A stretch of 64,000 nucleotides of DNA from Comamonas sp. NLF-1-9 (GTDB taxonomy: Bacteria > Pseudomonadota > Gammaproteobacteria > Burkholderiales > Burkholderiaceae_C). Position 1 is the stretch's first letter, and every line of letters begins with the position of its first letter. The translations under genes were made by a program, and so were the position numbers. Below are positions 61,514-64,000 of this stretch, piece after piece. The notes beneath the pieces were generated by a model, which was given only the letters and a program-made list of their open reading frames with translations, ran no database searches and was not told the DNA's origin. The stretch covers positions 2,666,001 through 2,730,000 of the forward strand of contig NZ_CP078069.1 of the NCBI RefSeq assembly GCF_019195435.1, given 5' to 3'.

Positions 61514-63807
61514 GCGCGCTGGAACCGCGCCCGGCCGGCTCGGCGCGGCGCGCCGCAACCCGGGCGCGCGGCGTGCGCTGGGCGCTGGGCCTGGGCGCGG
61601 GCTTCATGTCGGCCATCGCCATCGTGCTGCTCTTCCTGCTGACGCTGGCAACCAACAACCGCGCGCTCTACGAACGCAACTTCAACTGGCTGGTGGCGGT
61701 CAACGTGCTGGTCGCGCTGGTGCTGTTGGTGGTGCTGCTTTGGGGCGGCGCACGGCTGCTGGCGCGCCTGCGCAAGGGGCGCTTTGGCAGCCGGCTGCTG
61801 CTCAAGCTGGCCGCCATTTTCGCGCTGGTGGGCGTGGCGCCGGGCCTGCTGATCTACGTGGTGTCCTACCAGTTCGTCTCGCGCTCGATCGAGACCTGGT
61901 TTGACGTCGAGGTCGAAGGGGCGCTCAATTCGGGTGTGAACCTGGCGCGCGTGACGCTGGAGACGATCGCTGGCGACATGGCCGCCAACACCCGCAGCGC
62001 CAGCAGCCAACTGGCCAAGGTGCCCGACGCCGGCGCCGGCCTGGTGCTCGAGCGCATGCTCGACCAGCTGGGCGCCTCCGACCTGGTGCTCTGGAGCGCC
62101 GGCGGGCAGCCGCTGGCCAGCGCCGGGCAGTCGCTGCTCACGCTCAGCCCGGTGCGCCCCAGCGCGCAGATGCAGCAGCAGGCGCGCCAGCAGCGGGCAA
62201 GCTGGCAGATCGAGGGCCTGGAAGACGTCACCCGCGCCGACCCCGCGGTGCATGCGCGCGTGCGTGTGCTGGTGCCGGTGGTCAACCCGCGCGTGGGCTT
62301 GCTGGAAGAGCCGCGCTACCTGGAAGCGGTGATGGAGCTGCCGAGCGCGCTGGTCACCAACGCGCTGGCGGTGCAACAGGCCAACCGCGAATACCAGGAA
62401 CGGGCGCTGGCGCGCGTCGGCCTGCGGCGCATGTACATCGGCACGCTGACCCTGAGCCTGTTCATGGCGGTGTTCGGCGCGGTACTGCTCGCGGTGATCC
62501 TGGGCAATCAACTGGCACGCCCGCTGCTGGTGCTGGCCGACGGCGTGCGCGAGGTGGCCGCGGGCAACCTCGCGCCCAAGGCCGCGCTGGAAAGCCACGA
62601 CGAGCTCAGCCAGCTCACGCGCGCCTTTGCGCTGATGACCCAGCAGCTCGCGGAAGCGCGCCAGCAGGCCACGCACAGCATGCAGGCGCTGGACAGCGCG
62701 CGCGCCTACCTGCAGACGATTCTGGACAACCTGACCGCGGGCGTCATCGTGCTCGACCCCGAGGGGCGCATGCGCACCAGCAACCCCGGCGCCACGCGCA
62801 TCCTGCGCGTGCCGCTCGCGGCCTGGCAGGGCGAGCCGCTGTCGGAGGTGCCCGAGCTTGCCGACTTTGCCTTGGCGGTGCGCCAGCAGTTCGACATCTT
62901 TCTGGGCAACACCGAGCGCCACGGCCTGGACCACTGGCAGCACGCCTTCGAGCTGCACGGCAGCGCCAACGCGCCCGCCGGCATGCCGGGTCAGGGCCTG
63001 AGCCTGGTGGCGCGCGGCGCGGTGCTGCCCGACAACGGCCGGCTGCTGGTGTTTGACGACATCTCGGAGATCGTCTCTGCCCAGCGCACCCAGGCTTGGG
63101 GCGAGGTCGCGCGGCGCCTGGCGCACGAGATCAAGAACCCGCTCACGCCCATCCAGCTCTCGGCCGAGCGCCTGGCGCTCAAGCTCGACGGCAAGCTCGC
63201 GCAGCCCGAGCAGGCCATCCTGAACAAATCGGTCAAGACCATCGTCGAGCAGGTCGATGCCATGAAGCGCCTGGTCAATGAATTCCGCGACTACGCGCGC
63301 CTGCCTGCGGCCAATCTGCATCTGCTGGACCTGAACGCGCTGGTGAGCGACGTCTTGCATCTGTACGGCGAAGAGACGGCCGCCGTGCCCGTGGTCGCCG
63401 AGCTGGATCCGCGCTGCCCGCCGATCGCCGGCGACGCCCAGCAGCTGCGCCAGGTGGTGCACAACCTGCTGCAAAACGCCCAGGACGCCACCTTGCAGGC
63501 GCGCGGCGCAGACGCCGCACAGCGCCCGCCGGTGCGCCTGCAGACCGTCTGGAACGAGGCCGGCCAGCGCGTGCGCCTGACGGTGAGCGATGGCGGCGCG
63601 GGCTTTCCCGAGCACATCCTGCGCCGCGCCTTCGAACCCTATGTCACCACCAAGCCGCACGGCACCGGCCTGGGCCTGGCGGTGGTCAAGAAAATCGCCC
63701 AGGAACACGGCGCGCGCGTGGACATTGCCAACCGCATCCATGAAGGCGTGATAGAGGGCGCGCAAGTCTCGTTATCATTCGAGGCGAGGCCACAGGCGGC
63801 CACCTGA
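61510..63807 (+). CDS. ntrY: NtrY-like sensor histidine kinase
   Basis: This 765-residue protein has several N-terminal membrane segments, a HAMP domain (LARPLLVLADGVREVAAGNLAPK) and a PAS-like part (ILDNLTAGVIVLDPEGRM). The kinase core has the phospho-acceptor His in RRLAHEIKNPLTPIQ (about residue 539) and ATP-binding boxes HNLLQNAQDA, SDGGAGFP and GTGLGLAVVKK. It likely senses an envelope or nitrogen/redox signal and phosphorylates NtrX. It starts in the ATGA overlap with the DUF4390 gene. Confidence 0.93.
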   Translation: MSALEPRPAGSARRAATRARGVRWALGLGAGFMSAIAIVLLFLLTLATNNRALYERNFNWLVAVNVLVALVLLVVLLWGGARLLARLRKGRFGSRLLLKLAAIFALVGVAPGLLIYVVSYQFVSRSIETWFDVEVEGALNSGVNLARVTLETIAGDMAANTRSASSQLAKVPDAGAGLVLERMLDQLGASDLVLWSAGGQPLASAGQSLLTLSPVRPSAQMQQQARQQRASWQIEGLEDVTRADPAVHARVRVLVPVVNPRVGLLEEPRYLEAVMELPSALVTNALAVQQANREYQERALARVGLRRMYIGTLTLSLFMAVFGAVLLAVILGNQLARPLLVLADGVREVAAGNLAPKAALESHDELSQLTRAFALMTQQLAEARQQATHSMQALDSARAYLQTILDNLTAGVIVLDPEGRMRTSNPGATRILRVPLAAWQGEPLSEVPELADFALAVRQQFDIFLGNTERHGLDHWQHAFELHGSANAPAGMPGQGLSLVARGAVLPDNGRLLVFDDISEIVSAQRTQAWGEVARRLAHEIKNPLTPIQLSAERLALKLDGKLAQPEQAILNKSVKTIVEQVDAMKRLVNEFRDYARLPAANLHLLDLNALVSDVLHLYGEETAAVPVVAELDPRCPPIAGDAQQLRQVVHNLLQNAQDATLQARGADAAQRPPVRLQTVWNEAGQRVRLTVSDGGAGFPEHILRRAFEPYVTTKPHGTGLGLAVVKKIAQEHGARVDIANRIHEGVIEGAQVSLSFEARPQAAT

Positions 63808-63847
63808 CAAGACCGCCAAGGCGAATCGAGAGGGTGCAAACAAAGAC

Positions 63848-64000
63848 ATGGCAAATATTCTGGTGGTCGACGACGAACTGGGGATACGCGACCTGCTGTC
63901 CGAAATCCTCAACGACGAAGGCCATAGCGTGGACCTGGCCGAAAACGCCGGCCAGGCGCGCAGCGCCCGCGAGTCGGCAAATTACGACCTGATCCTGCTC
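63848..64000 (+). CDS. ntrX: NtrX-like response regulator, 3' end outside window
   Basis: The first 51 codons are in the window: MANILVVDDELGIRDLLSEIL and NYDLILL form the receiver-domain start with the acidic pair (VDDE). It begins 40 bases after ntrY. The rest, including the phospho-acceptor Asp, is outside. By context it is NtrX, a sigma-54-type regulator. Confidence 0.85.
   Translation, partial: MANILVVDDELGIRDLLSEILNDEGHSVDLAENAGQARSARESANYDLILL

Overview
The window is GC-rich chromosomal DNA from a betaproteobacterium of the order Burkholderiales, most probably family Comamonadaceae. The 16S and 23S rRNA sequence, the gene orders rsmB-DUF4390-ntrY-ntrX and rrn-tRNA-tuf-secE-nusG-rplKAJL-rpoBC, and a dispersed AGCTAT-type repeat that I associate with this family all support this. 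I cannot name a genus.

Positions 1 to about 23.6 kb hold a Mu-like (BcepMu-type) transposable prophage that runs off the left edge. A regulatory switch near 10.2 kb separates two arms. The leftward arm is a tightly overlapping early operon: a BcepMu gp16-like DNA-binding protein, small regulators, transposase A, the ATPase transposition protein B, a possible Gam protein, Mu gp16 and a Mor/C late activator. A head protease/scaffold gene follows, cut by the window edge. The rightward arm starts with an S24-type repressor. It continues with an accessory region (a helical protein, two DUF4124 proteins, a DUF6731-like protein, a membrane protein and a DinD/BRO protein), then lysis genes (holin, transglycosylase, Rz/Rz1), small terminase-region genes, large terminase, portal, a MuF head protein with a C-terminal nuclease-like toxin domain, and the gpG-like virion morphogenesis protein. 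A toxin-antitoxin pair lies at or beyond the right end. A shared motif lies upstream of both the lysis/head block and the protease gene, and is the best candidate for a late promoter read by the Mor/C protein. The late genes are split over two divergent arms, which differs from the usual Mu order.

From 23.6 to 38.9 kb there are ordinary chromosomal genes: an IPTL-CTERM-like secreted protein, RNA ligase-like ThpR, a short-chain dehydrogenase, a DJ-1/PfpI protein, a ribbon-helix-helix protein, proA, the potassium uptake genes trkA and trkH, a Yip1-family membrane protein, gshA, kup, a BenE-like transporter and gshB. Two kinds of short palindromic repeat occur here. Copies of one sit in frame inside proA and rsmB, and copies of the other sit in frame inside prophage early genes.

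From 38.9 to 46.7 kb lies a complete rRNA operon (16S, tRNA-Ile, tRNA-Ala, 23S, 5S), then tRNA-Tyr, tRNA-Gly and tRNA-Thr, tuf and tRNA-Trp. secE, nusG, rplK, rplA, rplJ, rplL, rpoB and rpoC follow, with a leader before rplJ, a hairpin between rplL and rpoB, and a strong terminator after rpoC. The window ends with a LemA-like protein, rsmB, a DUF4390 protein, and the two-component pair ntrY and ntrX (the last cut by the window edge).
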